Assembly: GCA_947383005.1 (NCBI GenBank)
Contig: CANDBT010000008.1
Span: 1-64,000 of the forward strand
Origin: an uncultured bacterium
GTDB lineage: Bacteria; Bacillota; Clostridia; Lachnospirales; Lachnospiraceae
DNA: 64,000 bases
Reading direction: 5' to 3'
In this document: positions 9,202-18,560 of the stretch, one piece after another
Numbering within the stretch: position 1 is the stretch's first letter
Layout: every line of letters begins with the position of its first letter
Made by a program: the position numbers and the translations under genes
The notes under the pieces: generated by a model
The model's database searches: none
What the model was told of the DNA's origin: nothing
What the model saw: the letters and a program-made list of their open reading frames with translations, nothing else

Positions 9202-10254
9202 ATGGCTAAATACATGGCTTATGTGGGATCTTACTCTTATACCGGAAAAGCGAAGGGCATTACGGTTTATGATGTAGATGTGGACAAGGGGAAATTTGAG
9301 AAGCGCTGCGAGGTGGATGTGGATAATTCTTCCTATGTGATTGCTTCGAAAACCGGCGATACCCTGTATTCTATCGCGGACGAAGGAGTAGTGGCTTTCC
9401 GTATTCTGCAGAACGGGAATCTTTCTCGTCTTAACAGCAGCAAAATAAACGGGATGAGGGGCTGCCACTTGTCTACGGATGTGAATAACCGCTATATTTT
9501 TGTATCGGGTTATCATGATGGCAAAGCGACGGTTCTGCGTCTGAGAAGAGATGGTGGAGTTGGCGAGATTGTGGATGGAGTGTTCCATAAAGGGTACGGC
9601 AGCGTGGCGGAGAGAAATTTCCGTCCCCATGTGACTTGTATGCGGAGAACTCCGGATAATAAATATGTGATGACAGCCGATTCCGGTATGGATCAGGTGC
9701 AGATTTACCGGTTTAGTGAAGAGGACGAGAGACTGATACAGGTAGACGCCATCCGCTGCGAGCGGGAGTCGGCGCCCAGGCACTTCCGCTTCAGCAAAGA
9801 TAACCGATTTATCTATCTGATGTACGAGCAGAAAAATGTAGTGGATGTCTTTACGTTAAAGAGTGGGGAAAGGGCACCGGAAATCGAAAAGATACAGACG
9901 ATTTCTACCATGGGGCCAAAGCATAAACAGGTGTCTGCCGCATGCTGCATGAGGTTTTCTGAGGATCAGCAATATATGTATTGTGGCAATGCGGGTGACG
10001 ATACGGTATCTATATTCAAACGTGACCAAGAGACGGGCATTCTGGAATTGTTGTGCAGCCTGCCTATAAGCGGGGAATATCCCAAGGATATCGCGGTTTT
10101 CCCGGATAATCAGCATATTGCGGTGATGAACCATGAGAGCGGCAATATTACGTTCTTCCATGTCGACTATGAGAAAGGGCTGCTGGTCATGTGTGCCAAG
10201 GAATTGAAATGCAATCAGCCTAATTGTTGTGCTATCGTAAGGGTGACGCCTTAA
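9202..10254 (+). CDS. Lactonase family seven-bladed beta-propeller protein
   Basis: A 350-residue cytoplasmic protein of the 6-phosphogluconolactonase/YbhE-like (Lactonase, pfam Pgl-type propeller) family. It opens with MAYVGSYSYTGKAKGITVYDVD, typical of this family, and shows repeated propeller blades such as FRPHVTCMRRTPDNKYVMTAD, APRHFRFSKDNRFIYLMYE, and the closing PKDIAVFPDNQHIAVMNHESGNITFF. The substrate cannot be fixed from sequence; hydrolysis of 6-phosphogluconolactone or another lactone is the family expectation. A GAGGAGG site precedes the ATG. Its stop codon overlaps the aroC start (TAATG at 10252-10256), so the two are translationally coupled, although no metabolic link is obvious. 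Confidence 0.85.
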   Translation: MAKYMAYVGSYSYTGKAKGITVYDVDVDKGKFEKRCEVDVDNSSYVIASKTGDTLYSIADEGVVAFRILQNGNLSRLNSSKINGMRGCHLSTDVNNRYIFVSGYHDGKATVLRLRRDGGVGEIVDGVFHKGYGSVAERNFRPHVTCMRRTPDNKYVMTADSGMDQVQIYRFSEEDERLIQVDAIRCERESAPRHFRFSKDNRFIYLMYEQKNVVDVFTLKSGERAPEIEKIQTISTMGPKHKQVSAACCMRFSEDQQYMYCGNAGDDTVSIFKRDQETGILELLCSLPISGEYPKDIAVFPDNQHIAVMNHESGNITFFHVDYEKGLLVMCAKELKCNQPNCCAIVRVTP

Positions 10255-11336
10255 TGGCCGGGTCGACTTTCGGCAGTATCTTTCGGGTTACGACATGGGG
10301 GGAGTCCCACGGCAAGGGTATCGGCGTTACCGTGGACGGCTGTCCGGCGGGGATTTTCCTGGATGAGGACGATATTCAGGCTTATCTGAACAGACGGAAG
10401 CCGGGACAAAGCCGGTTTGCTACGGCAAGGCAGGAAGAGGATCAGGCAGAGATCCTATCCGGAGTGTTTGAGGGAAAAACTACCGGTACGCCGATCGCCA
10501 TTATGGTTAGGAATAAGGATCAGCGTTCACGGGATTATCATAATATTATGGATGTGTACCGTCCGGGCCATGGCGATTACGGGTATGAGGCAAAATACGG
10601 TATTCGGGATTACCGGGGGGGCGGTCGTTCCTCTGCCAGAGAAACGATTGGCCGGGTAGCGGCTGGCGCTGTAGCTGTCAGACTGCTTTCGTGTTTTGGC
10701 ATAGAGGTTGCTGCCTATACGAAAAGTATCGGTGATATTGAAATTGATCCCCAGCGTTTTGATTGGGAAGAAAGAGAGAGGAATCCCTTGTACATGCCGG
10801 ATCGGGAAGCGGCGCAGGAGGCTGCCAGATATCTGGAAACGCTGATGGCTGAACAGGATTCTGCCGGAGGTGTGGTGGAATGTACAATCAGTGGTGTCCC
10901 CGCAGGAGTAGGAGAGCCGGTGTTCGATAAACTGGATGCCTGCCTGGCGAAGGGGATTTTGTCTATCGGTGCAGTCAAAGGATTTGAAGTGGGGGACGGT
11001 TTTTCGGCTGCCAGGAGCAAAGGATCTGAGAATAACGATGTTTTCTATACCGATGGGGACGGCAAGGTTAAAAAAAGGACAAACCATTCCGGCGGTATTC
11101 TAGGCGGTATCAGCGACGGGGGGCAGATTGTTTTTCGGGCGGCGTTTAAACCGACGCCTTCCATAGCCCGTCGGCAGCAGACCGTGAATCGGGTAGGAGA
11201 AAACGTGGAGATTGCCATTCATGGCCGTCATGATCCTATTGTGGTGCCACGGGCGGTAGTTGTGGTAGAGGCCATGGCAGCGCTGACTGTGGCGGATTTA
11301 CTGCTGGCTCACAGAAATTCCCGAGTAGAGTGGTGA
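10254..11336 (+). CDS. aroC: Chorismate synthase
   Basis: Converts 5-enolpyruvylshikimate-3-phosphate to chorismate using reduced FMN; last step of the shikimate pathway. The start MAGSTFGSIFRVTTWGESHG is the canonical N-terminus, so translation begins at 10254, overlapping the preceding stop codon, rather than at the earlier in-frame ATG at 10224. Other signatures are the Arg-rich RPGHGDYGYEAKYGIRDYRGGGRSSARET region near residue 100-130, GGILGGISDG near 280 and the closing HDPIVVPRAVVVVEAMAALT. 360 residues, normal. No other aro genes are nearby. Confidence 0.96.
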   Translation: MAGSTFGSIFRVTTWGESHGKGIGVTVDGCPAGIFLDEDDIQAYLNRRKPGQSRFATARQEEDQAEILSGVFEGKTTGTPIAIMVRNKDQRSRDYHNIMDVYRPGHGDYGYEAKYGIRDYRGGGRSSARETIGRVAAGAVAVRLLSCFGIEVAAYTKSIGDIEIDPQRFDWEERERNPLYMPDREAAQEAARYLETLMAEQDSAGGVVECTISGVPAGVGEPVFDKLDACLAKGILSIGAVKGFEVGDGFSAARSKGSENNDVFYTDGDGKVKKRTNHSGGILGGISDGGQIVFRAAFKPTPSIARRQQTVNRVGENVEIAIHGRHDPIVVPRAVVVVEAMAALTVADLLLAHRNSRVEW

Positions 11337-11403
11337 CAGCTAAAGATACGCAAGGTAGTACTAGGACATATCGGGAAGATATATGGGAAAAGGAGAAAGT
11401 GTA

Positions 11404-11850
11404 ATGAAAATCGCTATGGGAAACGATCACACGGCAGTCGAGATGAAGAAGGTGATCAAGGCGTATGTGGAAGCTAAGGGTTATGAGGTAATCGACTTGG
11501 GAACCAACGGGAGCGAAAGCTGTGACTATCCCCTGTTTGGTGAGAAAGTGGCGCAGGCTGTGTCCGCCGGAGAAGCGGACTATGGCATAGCTATTTGCGG
11601 AACTGGCATAGGGATTGGCATTGCGGCCAGTAAAGTAAAAGGAATCCGTGTCTGTACCTGCAGCGAGCCATACAGTGCCCGTTTGTCCCGCATGCACAAC
11701 AACAGCAATGTCCTTACGTTTGGCGCCAGAGTAATCGGGGATGAGATGGCTAAGATGATTGTGGATCAATGGCTGGATAGTACTTATGAAGGCGGACGCC
11801 ATCAAAGAAGAGTAGATCAGTTGGCGGAGATTGAGATGAGAAACCGATAA
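11404..11850 (+). CDS. rpiB: Ribose 5-phosphate isomerase B
   Basis: RpiB/LacA/LacB family isomerase that interconverts ribose 5-phosphate and ribulose 5-phosphate (148 residues). Motifs: MKIAMGNDHTAVEMK at the start, DYPLFGEKVAQAVSAGEADYGIAICGTGIGIGIAASK with the catalytic Cys of CGTGIG, and HNNSNVLTFGARVIG. I chose the ATG at 11404, which has AAAAGGAGAAAG upstream and gives the standard N-terminus; an upstream ATG at 11383 adds seven atypical residues. It is followed by a strong terminator. Allose or other sugar phosphates are alternative substrates in this family. Confidence 0.93.
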   Translation: MKIAMGNDHTAVEMKKVIKAYVEAKGYEVIDLGTNGSESCDYPLFGEKVAQAVSAGEADYGIAICGTGIGIGIAASKVKGIRVCTCSEPYSARLSRMHNNSNVLTFGARVIGDEMAKMIVDQWLDSTYEGGRHQRRVDQLAEIEMRNR

Positions 11851-11882
11851 ATTCATGCAGATACCTAGTAAAGGAAATAATG

Positions 11883-11930
11883 ACGGTATCGGCGATCCGA
11901 AAGATGTTCAGGATTGCCGATACCGTTTTG
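11883..11930 (+). terminator. Rho-independent terminator of rpiB
   Basis: A perfect 11-bp stem (ACGGTATCGGC at 11883-11893, GCCGATACCGT at 11916-11926) followed by TTTGTGTT, 30 bases after the rpiB stop. Confidence 0.8.
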
Positions 11931-11995
11931 TGTTGATCAACATTTATGGTTTATGTCAATAAGTATACTTTTGTAATGGCCGCTGCCTGACGGTT

Positions 11996-13003
11996 TTATA
12001 ACAAAACAATATGGTTTTCTATACATGTTTTTCGCATGGATTCCGGCCATAGGCTGGCCTGCACTTCTCCCACATGCGCCCGGTTCAGCAGCAGCATGCA
12101 CAAACGGGATTGGCCGATGCCGCCGCCGATGGTGTAGGGAAGTTGGCCGGACAGCAGCATCTTATGATAAGGGAGTTCCCGGCGGTCATCACAGCCGGCC
12201 TTTGTCAACTGTTCGTCCAAGGATTTTTCGTCTACACGAATTCCCATACTGGATATTTCCAGCGCACAGCCTAACAATTCATACCAGAATAAGATGTCTC
12301 CGTTTAACTGCCAGTCGTCATAGTCCGGGGCGCGTCCGTCATGGGGCAGGCCGTTTTTCAGCTTGTCGCCGATTTTCATTAAAAATACGCAGCCATATTT
12401 TTTGGTAATCAGATTTTCCCGCTCTTTTGGCGATTTATCCGGGTAGCGTTCTTCCAGTTCCTCTGAGGAAATGAACGTAATGGTATCAGGCAAACGTTTG
12501 ACGGCGTGAGGATATTTATACCAGACCTCATGTTCCATATGCTTGATGATTTTGAAAATGGTATTTACCGTCTCCCTGAGAGTTTCCTGGGTTCGCTGCT
12601 CCTTGGTGATGACTTTTTCCCAATCCCATTGATCTACATAGCAGGAATGGAGATTATCCAGAGTCTCGTCGCGACGAATGGCATTCATGTTGGTGTAGAG
12701 ACCTTCTCCCGGTTGAAAGTCATATTTTTTTAGTGCCATACGCTTCCATTTTGCCAGTGACTGGACAACTTCGATATTTTCGCCGGGAAGATCGATAAGG
12801 TCGAAGCTGACAGGGCGTTCGACACCATTTAAATTGTCGTTGAGTCCGCTGGACTGCCGGACAAAAAGAGGGGCAGAGATACGCTCTAAGTGCATTTCAC
12901 GTCCGAACTCTTTCTGAAAGGTGTCACGGATGTATTTGATGGCTTCTTGTGTTTCACGGACGGTAAGGTGCGGATCATAATCTTTGGGCAGGATAAGTCC
13001 CAT
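11996..13003 (-). CDS. asnA: Aspartate-ammonia ligase (asparagine synthetase A)
   Basis: Makes asparagine from aspartate, ammonia and ATP; class II aminoacyl-tRNA-synthetase fold. The 335 residues match AsnA throughout: [26 protein letters not shown] at the N-terminus, [37 protein letters not shown], and the C-terminal [23 protein letters not shown]. The AGGAGG site sits just before the ATG at 13003. A promoter is visible at 13043-13071. It appears monocistronic. Confidence 0.96.
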   Translation of the reverse strand: MGLILPKDYDPHLTVRETQEAIKYIRDTFQKEFGREMHLERISAPLFVRQSSGLNDNLNGVERPVSFDLIDLPGENIEVVQSLAKWKRMALKKYDFQPGEGLYTNMNAIRRDETLDNLHSCYVDQWDWEKVITKEQRTQETLRETVNTIFKIIKHMEHEVWYKYPHAVKRLPDTITFISSEELEERYPDKSPKERENLITKKYGCVFLMKIGDKLKNGLPHDGRAPDYDDWQLNGDILFWYELLGCALEISSMGIRVDEKSLDEQLTKAGCDDRRELPYHKMLLSGQLPYTIGGGIGQSRLCMLLLNRAHVGEVQASLWPESMRKTCIENHIVLL

Positions 13004-13042
13004 AATTTTTCCTCCTGAATTCTTGGAATGATTATCCTGCTT

Positions 13043-13071
13043 ATCGTATCACTTTTTTTTCAATAATACAA
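13043..13071 (-). promoter_or_regulatory. Probable promoter of asnA
   Basis: On the minus strand: -35 TTGTAT (complement of 13066-13071), 17-base spacer, -10 TACGAT (complement of 13043-13048), about 40 bases before the asnA start. Confidence 0.5.
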
Positions 13072-13079
13072 CTGTTTTT

Positions 13080-13718
13080 TCAGCTCCTCCGGTCTTCAAC
13101 CAGCAAGGTCTGGATAGCATCTGCTGACGGGTTCCAGTTCATGATATACAAAGTGTAAATCCGGTTGGGAGACAGGTTGAGAGGAACGGATAATAATACG
13201 TTGCCAGGCCGTCCGGGGCGGCTTATACGGGCGGTGTAGTTGCCGGAGGATACCCGGCTGAAGGAGGAAACTTCGGAGAATGCTACCGAAGAGAAGATCA
13301 GGTTGCCCAATTCGACATTGACACTGCCGCTGTAATATGCCAGATTGGCTACCCGGATGCAGGAACTGAAGGCGTTGGTAGTGCAGGCGGTATCGGAGAT
13401 GGATAATAAATCTAAGCCTGTGGAGGAATTGACAATGGCAATGGTTGACATGCCGTCACCAATGAACATTTGTTTTTGTACATAAATATATCCGTTGGGA
13501 CCGGTCAGGGTAACGGTTTGAAAACCTTGGTTGATTTGATTGTAGCGGGTAATTTGCCCCTGATCCAGGCCGCTTGCAACGGTAGTATTGCCGATAGTGA
13601 CGGAAAACGGATTGTAATTGACGGCGGCATTAAGAACGCGCACGCCTGCGGGCATCCACTGGTTAAAATTACAGAATCTGCAGTTGTTCGCTTGCTGGGC
13701 AATTAAAACATCATTCAT
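13080..13718 (-). CDS. DUF4397 domain-containing protein
   Basis: A 212-residue protein with no signal peptide or membrane helix. Two related beta-sandwich halves are visible: residues about 23-105 (MPAGVRVLNAAVNYNPFSVTIGN) and about 118-205 (SSCIRVANLAYYSGSVNVELGN). Both begin with the R(V)xNA/LA pattern of DUF4397, a family seen in surface or spore-associated proteins of Firmicutes. The first 20 residues are rich in Asn, Gln and Cys (NNCRFCNFNQW), a CxxC-type motif that could bind metal or form a disulfide. Function is unknown. It stands alone between asnA and the flippase, all on the minus strand. Confidence 0.7.
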   Translation of the reverse strand: MNDVLIAQQANNCRFCNFNQWMPAGVRVLNAAVNYNPFSVTIGNTTVASGLDQGQITRYNQINQGFQTVTLTGPNGYIYVQKQMFIGDGMSTIAIVNSSTGLDLLSISDTACTTNAFSSCIRVANLAYYSGSVNVELGNLIFSSVAFSEVSSFSRVSSGNYTARISRPGRPGNVLLSVPLNLSPNRIYTLYIMNWNPSADAIQTLLVEDRRS

Positions 13719-13791
13719 AGAATAATCCTCGCATGGGTTGAATTATACTGTATGATATTCTGATGAATGAGGTTTGTGTGCAAGTATATAT

Positions 13792-15627
13792 TTACATCAA
13801 ACCGATTTTACGGCAAAGAGTCAACATTTTTCGTCCAAAAGGCATTTCCGTCAGTTCCTCTTCTGTTACGGCATGAATGAAAATCAGCAGGAGAGCATAA
13901 ACAATCATAGCCAAAGGAATGCTTACCAGCAAAGCCAGAGTATTGTTCTTTGTGAAATAGAAAAGCCCTTTGTAGGCTGCCAGGGCGACGGCGCCCATAA
14001 GAACGGCAGCAAATAAAGGCATCAAAAACGTGGTCAGTACTTCCTGGCGGTATCTCAGCGTGTGGCCAATAGAAATCCAGTTCAGTATGCAGACGACGAG
14101 CGCAAAGGTCATGTTGCCGATAACCAGCCCATATACATTCCAGTCCAGATGATCCAGCATCACATATACCAGGAGGCCGTGAATGGCCAGGGAGACAGCG
14201 GAATGGGTGACGGATTTGCTCATCTGATCGATGCTTTGCAGTACGGCATTGGTTACGGTGGACAGAGAAAAAAACACAACCGCAAAAGCGCCTATTTGCA
14301 TCAAGTTGGCGCTAAGCAGCGAATCATCATGAAAAATCATTTGCATAATCGGGCCGGCCAGCACCCCCATGCCTATGGCACAAGGAATGGCAACCAGCAT
14401 ATTAAATTTGATGGTAATATGGATTTTGTGGTGTACTTCGGCGTTCTTTCTCTGGGTGCGGGAGTTGACAATACTGGGAATCATGGAGGCGCCTAAGGAA
14501 GAGGCGATGGCTACCGGTACATTGGACAGCAGCCGGTATTCGCCGCCGTAAACGCCAAGTAAAGACATACGTTCTTTTTCGGCTATTCCCTTGCCGTTCA
14601 TAATCCAGCCAAACATGGCATTGTCAACAGTGCCGCTGAGCTGATAGACAAACTGGCTCAGAATAATGGGAGTCAGGGTCATAAATAAAGCAGTGTATAT
14701 ATTTTTCCAGGACTCTACGGGTATTGCCTGAGGCCTGCGCAGCATTCGGGAGTGAGAATTGCGGTAAAGGCAAAGCAAAAACAGTAAAAACAGAAACGCA
14801 GCTATGGCGCCAGATAAGGTACCTAAGGTTCCGCCTGCCGCTCCATAAGATTCTGGAATCTCCTTCTCGGCAAACCATTTCATAAAGGTATAGGAAGCGG
14901 CAATGCTGACAACGGCATTGACGATTTGTTCAATGATTTGTGATAAGGAGGTGGGAATCATATTACCTAATCCCTGAAAGTATCCACGGATAACGCCCAT
15001 AATGGAAAATATAAGGATAGTAGGCGCCATGACCTTCAGCGGCAAAGCACTTCCTGGGCTGTGGAAAATAATGGCGGTTATCTTGTCGGCTTCGAGAAAT
15101 AAAAACATTGACATCAAGCCGCCTGCAACTATGCCGAAGATCAGACCGCTGCGAAAAACCCTTATGGTATCCTGATATTGTTTGCGCACCCGCTTGCCAG
15201 CGATGAGCTTGGAGATGGCTAAAGGCAGGCTGTAGGAAGATAAAATCAGGCCGATATTGTAGATTTCATATGCGGTATTGTAATAGCCAATGCCGATTTT
15301 ACCAAGCGCTCGCGTCATGGGGATTTTGTAGAGAAGCCCGATAAAGCGGACGATGATGCCGGCGGCTGCCAAAATGCTTCCCTGAACGAGGAAACTTTTT
15401 GAAGCAGATGTACGGCTTTTTTGTGCTGCGCGGTTGACGTCAGGAGCATTTGCCGGCAATGGCGCTCTTTTTGTTTCTGGCGCCATTTTGGCGGCTTTTT
15501 CTGCCTGGGCGGCTTTTGCTGCTTTGGCAGCCCGGGAGTGCTTGGCGGCTCGGGAACGGCCGGGAAGCTTGGCGGGATTATCTGATGGCGTCTGATGGCC
15601 GGAGTCAGGATGATAGTTTCTGCTCAT
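13792..15627 (-). CDS. SpoVB/MurJ-like polysaccharide flippase
   Basis: Polytopic membrane protein of the MOP/MVF superfamily, about 14 transmembrane helices, of the SpoVB type that translocates lipid-linked cell-wall precursors. Residues about 80-605 match: GSILAAAGIIVRFIGLLYKIPMTRALG is the typical opening, GIGYYNTAYEIYNIGLILSSYSLPLAISKLIA and VMAPTILIFSIMGVIRGYFQG follow. The first 75 residues are an Ala/Lys-rich, cytosolic, disordered extension (AAKHSRAAKAAKAAQAEKAA), making it longer (611) than usual (about 530-550). A GAGGAGATATT site precedes the ATG. It has its own promoter at 15732-15761. Whether it serves cortex, peptidoglycan or another polymer cannot be told. Confidence 0.88.
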   Translation of the reverse strand: MSRNYHPDSGHQTPSDNPAKLPGRSRAAKHSRAAKAAKAAQAEKAAKMAPETKRAPLPANAPDVNRAAQKSRTSASKSFLVQGSILAAAGIIVRFIGLLYKIPMTRALGKIGIGYYNTAYEIYNIGLILSSYSLPLAISKLIAGKRVRKQYQDTIRVFRSGLIFGIVAGGLMSMFLFLEADKITAIIFHSPGSALPLKVMAPTILIFSIMGVIRGYFQGLGNMIPTSLSQIIEQIVNAVVSIAASYTFMKWFAEKEIPESYGAAGGTLGTLSGAIAAFLFLLFLLCLYRNSHSRMLRRPQAIPVESWKNIYTALFMTLTPIILSQFVYQLSGTVDNAMFGWIMNGKGIAEKERMSLLGVYGGEYRLLSNVPVAIASSLGASMIPSIVNSRTQRKNAEVHHKIHITIKFNMLVAIPCAIGMGVLAGPIMQMIFHDDSLLSANLMQIGAFAVVFFSLSTVTNAVLQSIDQMSKSVTHSAVSLAIHGLLVYVMLDHLDWNVYGLVIGNMTFALVVCILNWISIGHTLRYRQEVLTTFLMPLFAAVLMGAVALAAYKGLFYFTKNNTLALLVSIPLAMIVYALLLIFIHAVTEEELTEMPFGRKMLTLCRKIGLM

Positions 15628-15731
15628 GTGAATATCTCCTCATATGTAATGAGTATAGTGACATAATGTTATTATCTGCTAAGAGAGAAGGATTTAAACT
15701 TGTTCCGGTAACAGCAGACAGATTTTACAAA

Positions 15732-15761
15732 ATTATATCACATTTGAGGAAGTAACTGCAA
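15732..15761 (-). promoter_or_regulatory. Sigma-A promoter of the flippase gene
   Basis: On the minus strand: -35 TTGCAG (complement of 15756-15761), 18-base spacer, and an extended -10 TGATATAAT whose TATAAT is the complement of 15732-15737, leaving a leader of about 100 bases. Confidence 0.65.
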
Positions 15762-15781
15762 GAAGATATCAGGATAAACCG

Positions 15782-17506
15782 TTATGGATGCAGTTTATAT
15801 TCACGGATAATAATTTGCAATGTCCGACGGCCGTTATATTCATTGATATCTGGGTAATAGACGACATCCATAATTTTTTGATTCCCCAGTTCCTCAAGAA
15901 AATGGTCTCCGTCAGTAAACAGCAGAGAGTCCATAAGGAATCCTTTTTCTGTTGATAATATCAATTTTACTGCGTTGCGATTTTTGCCTAGTACCCGTGC
16001 GCTGCAGATGCGCAGATTTTTTTGGGCAAACTGTGGTTTTTCATTGCCTTGCCCGAATGGTTCCAGAATTTTTAATTCTTGTACAAGGTTTTCCGTTATG
16101 TATTCCAATGGCATAGCCACATCAATCCAAACTTTGGAAATAAAATCTTCTGGTTTTAAGTTTGCTTGTTGGTTGAGGCGTCTGCGGAATTCATCCACAT
16201 GGCGTTCTTCCATGGAAAAACCGGCAGCCATGGGGTGGCCGCCGAATTTCAGGAACAGTTCCTGCACCTCGCACATTTTCCGAAACATATGGTAGGCTTC
16301 GATGGAACGGCCGGAGCCTTTTACGCATCCTTCACCCCGAGTCAGTACGAAAACCGGTTTATTCCAGGTTTCCCGTACCCGGCCGGCGATAATCCCGGCT
16401 ACGGATTCATGGCAATCCGGCAGAAAAATTACCAAAACGGAATCGTCTTTGTATTGTTCCTCCACTTGTTTTAATGCTTCTTCCACGCCCTTTTGGGTCA
16501 TGTTTTTTCGTTCTTCGTTCAGCACACGCAGATTTTCTGCCATGGAAGAGGCAGCCGTTTCGTCCTGGCATAACAATAGTTCCAGGGCTAATTTAGCGGT
16601 TTGCAGCCGTCCGCTGGCATTAAGGCATGGTCCGATTACAAAACCGATATGATAGGCGCTTAAGGCAGAAATATCCAGTCCGCAGGCTTCTGTCAGTTTG
16701 CGCAGTCCAAGGCTGCGGGTATTTTGCATTTGCTGGAGGCCTGATCGGACAATGATCCGGTTTTCTCCTTGCAGCCGCATGACGTCTCCTACCGTGGCGA
16801 TGGACGCAAACTCCAGCAGGGAACGCCATTCTTCGAGGGGGATTCCCATGATTTCGTATAATACTTGTATCAGCTTAAAAGCTACGACAGCGCCGCAAAT
16901 TTCCGGAAACGGATAAGCGCAGGCTTTTTGTTTGGGATTGATAATAGTATCCGCCGGAGGAGGCAGCTCTTCTCCGTGCTCGTCTACAGGTACTTCATGG
17001 TGGTCGGTCACAAACACAGTCAATCCTAAATCCTTGGCCATACGGATTTGCTCTCCGGCGGCTATGCCGTTATCGCAAGTGATAATCGTATCAATGCCTT
17101 CGTCATAAGCTTTTCGGATAATGGATTCGTTGATTCCATATCCGTCCCGAATTCTTTCGGGAATCTGGTAATCTACCGTTGCTCCGCATCGTGTCAGCCC
17201 CTGGTATAAAATATAGGTAGAACAGACACCATCAATGTCGTAATCGCCCACGATGCGGATCGGCTTTCCCTGCTTGATTTTTTCTTTTAACAGAAGGACC
17301 GTGCGGTCCATATCCTTCATCAGATGAGGATCAAATAAATCTTCAAGAGAGCCATGAAGATACCGTTGAATATTTTCGTCCCCGATAACATTTCGGTTAC
17401 GGATAATCCGCGCAATTACCGGATTGATGTGAAAACGTTGCCCGATGTCGGAAAAGTCGGCTTTTTTTGTCTGTAGCATCCATACTGTTTGGTTGTTTTT
17501 GTTCAT
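15782..17506 (-). CDS. recJ: Single-stranded-DNA-specific exonuclease RecJ
   Basis: DHH-superfamily 5'-3' single-strand exonuclease for recombination and mismatch/base-excision repair. The DHH domain has IVGDYDIDGVCSTYI (residues about 78-92), ITCDNGIAA and VFVTDHHEVP near 150; the DHHA1 domain has GPCLNASGRLQTAKLA near 290 and GSGRSIEAYHMF plus KFGGHPMAAGFS near 400; a C-terminal OB-like domain closes the protein. 574 residues is normal for Firmicutes RecJ. It starts 5 bases after the barstar stop, so barnase, barstar and recJ appear co-transcribed. Confidence 0.93.
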   Translation of the reverse strand: MNKNNQTVWMLQTKKADFSDIGQRFHINPVIARIIRNRNVIGDENIQRYLHGSLEDLFDPHLMKDMDRTVLLLKEKIKQGKPIRIVGDYDIDGVCSTYILYQGLTRCGATVDYQIPERIRDGYGINESIIRKAYDEGIDTIITCDNGIAAGEQIRMAKDLGLTVFVTDHHEVPVDEHGEELPPPADTIINPKQKACAYPFPEICGAVVAFKLIQVLYEIMGIPLEEWRSLLEFASIATVGDVMRLQGENRIIVRSGLQQMQNTRSLGLRKLTEACGLDISALSAYHIGFVIGPCLNASGRLQTAKLALELLLCQDETAASSMAENLRVLNEERKNMTQKGVEEALKQVEEQYKDDSVLVIFLPDCHESVAGIIAGRVRETWNKPVFVLTRGEGCVKGSGRSIEAYHMFRKMCEVQELFLKFGGHPMAAGFSMEERHVDEFRRRLNQQANLKPEDFISKVWIDVAMPLEYITENLVQELKILEPFGQGNEKPQFAQKNLRICSARVLGKNRNAVKLILSTEKGFLMDSLLFTDGDHFLEELGNQKIMDVVYYPDINEYNGRRTLQIIIREYKLHP

Positions 17507-17511
17507 ATAAT

Positions 17512-17808
17512 TTATCCTTTTTGTATTGTTTTTTCTGAACCGACGCGAAAAACCACATGCAGACAGGGATTATCCTTTTCAGCGCTGTTTAGTACCTGAA
17601 CTAAACGATGCAGATAGGTGCAAGGGATATCTGTCTGTTCTGTGCCATATACATCAATACAAGTATCCGTCCCCAAATCGGTCAGCATATCATATAGGGC
17701 ATCCAGGTTTTTTCCGTAATAATCGGGAAATCCAAGGGCGGATGCCAGAATATCATGAAGCTGCCCTATTGTTTTGGCTGCACGGAAATCCAAGAATATT
17801 TTTTGCAT
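17512..17808 (-). CDS. Barstar family RNase inhibitor
   Basis: 98-residue cytoplasmic inhibitor of barnase-type ribonucleases. The barstar core is plain: a first strand with IFLDFRAAKTIGQLHDILA, then LGFPDYYGKNLDALYDMLTD carrying the helix that plugs the barnase active site, including the acidic residues matching Asp35/Asp39 of the classic barstar. It lies 11 bases downstream of the barnase-like gene and 5 bases upstream of recJ on the minus strand, the expected enzyme-inhibitor pairing. Since the partner appears exported as a lipoprotein, the inhibitor would guard against premature folding or re-entry. Confidence 0.9.
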   Translation of the reverse strand: MQKIFLDFRAAKTIGQLHDILASALGFPDYYGKNLDALYDMLTDLGTDTCIDVYGTEQTDIPCTYLHRLVQVLNSAEKDNPCLHVVFRVGSEKTIQKG

Positions 17809-17819
17809 ATTTCCCCCTG

Positions 17820-18416
17820 TTAATATAACTGCTCGAACGTCTGGTAATGGTCTTCCGTATAAAAAATTAATCCGTCATTTGAATAAATCAGCCGTTTAGA
17901 GCCTCGATAGCCGCCATCATAGTCTATGTCACATTCGAAATATTTGCGGCCGGATTTTTCGGGAAGTAGTCCCTCATAGTTTCCGAAATGGCTTCCGCCG
18001 ATACTTTTTCCCGGCGCAATTTCATTTAAATTTCCCTGTTTGCTGTCCCAGCCTAAATCCTGTGCCTCCTTTTTAGTGATATAATTGGCGGGAAGATGCC
18101 CGTAAGTATGAAGATATAAGGCAACTTGTTCTTTTGTGGTATAAGAGCCTTCTTCCGAGATGGATGTTTCTTGTTCGGTTGTCGTTCCGGTTCCGGTTAT
18201 TGAAGCGCTGGTTGTTTCAGGACTTGGAACCGAGGCGGTTTCGGAAGCGGAACCGATATCGGTTTCGGAGGCAGAACAGGTATCGGTTTCAGAGACAGAT
18301 ACCGGTTCTGAATCCGGAGGCAGGGATACAGAGGAGGGCTGTGCTTTGACGCCGCAGCCGGAGAGCAGCAAGACAACCAGCAGCCAGGCCGCAATCCTTT
18401 TTATTTTCATCTTCAT
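17820..18416 (-). CDS. Barnase-like ribonuclease lipoprotein
   Basis: A 198-residue exported ribonuclease. Residues 1-21 are a lipoprotein signal peptide with lipobox LLSGC (Cys21). Residues about 25-85 are a low-complexity Ser/Thr/Glu linker (SETDTCSASETDIGSASE). Residues about 95-198 are the barnase fold: YLHTYGHLPANYITKKEA, LGWDSKQGNLNEIAPGKSIGG, the YFECDIDYDGG strand with the probable general base, RGSKRLIYSNDGLIFYT, and the final DHYQTFEQLY with the catalytic His. The complete domain suggests an active guanyl-preferring RNase tethered to the outer membrane face. It is first in a group with barstar and recJ. Weak AAAGGATAAAG site before the ATG at 18416. Confidence 0.88.
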   Translation of the reverse strand: MKMKIKRIAAWLLVVLLLSGCGVKAQPSSVSLPPDSEPVSVSETDTCSASETDIGSASETASVPSPETTSASITGTGTTTEQETSISEEGSYTTKEQVALYLHTYGHLPANYITKKEAQDLGWDSKQGNLNEIAPGKSIGGSHFGNYEGLLPEKSGRKYFECDIDYDGGYRGSKRLIYSNDGLIFYTEDHYQTFEQLY

Positions 18417-18512
18417 ATTGCTTTATCCTTTCTGTATTGAAATTTTTCTTTCCTATGTAGCAAAGTTTACCATAAACACTGGTAAGGGGCAAGAGTGCGG
18501 AGGCAATTCATC

Positions 18513-18542
18513 TTGACACAAGCCATAATCTTGTAATATAAT
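18513..18542 (+). promoter_or_regulatory. Consensus sigma-A promoter of glyA
   Basis: Perfect -35 TTGACA (18513-18518) and perfect -10 TATAAT (18537-18542) with an 18-base spacer. Transcription would start near 18549, giving a leader of about 190 bases before glyA. The 322-base gap between the barnase gene and glyA holds this promoter and the structured leader that follows. Confidence 0.85.
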
Positions 18543-18560
18543 GTTTACTATTCGTTTCCG

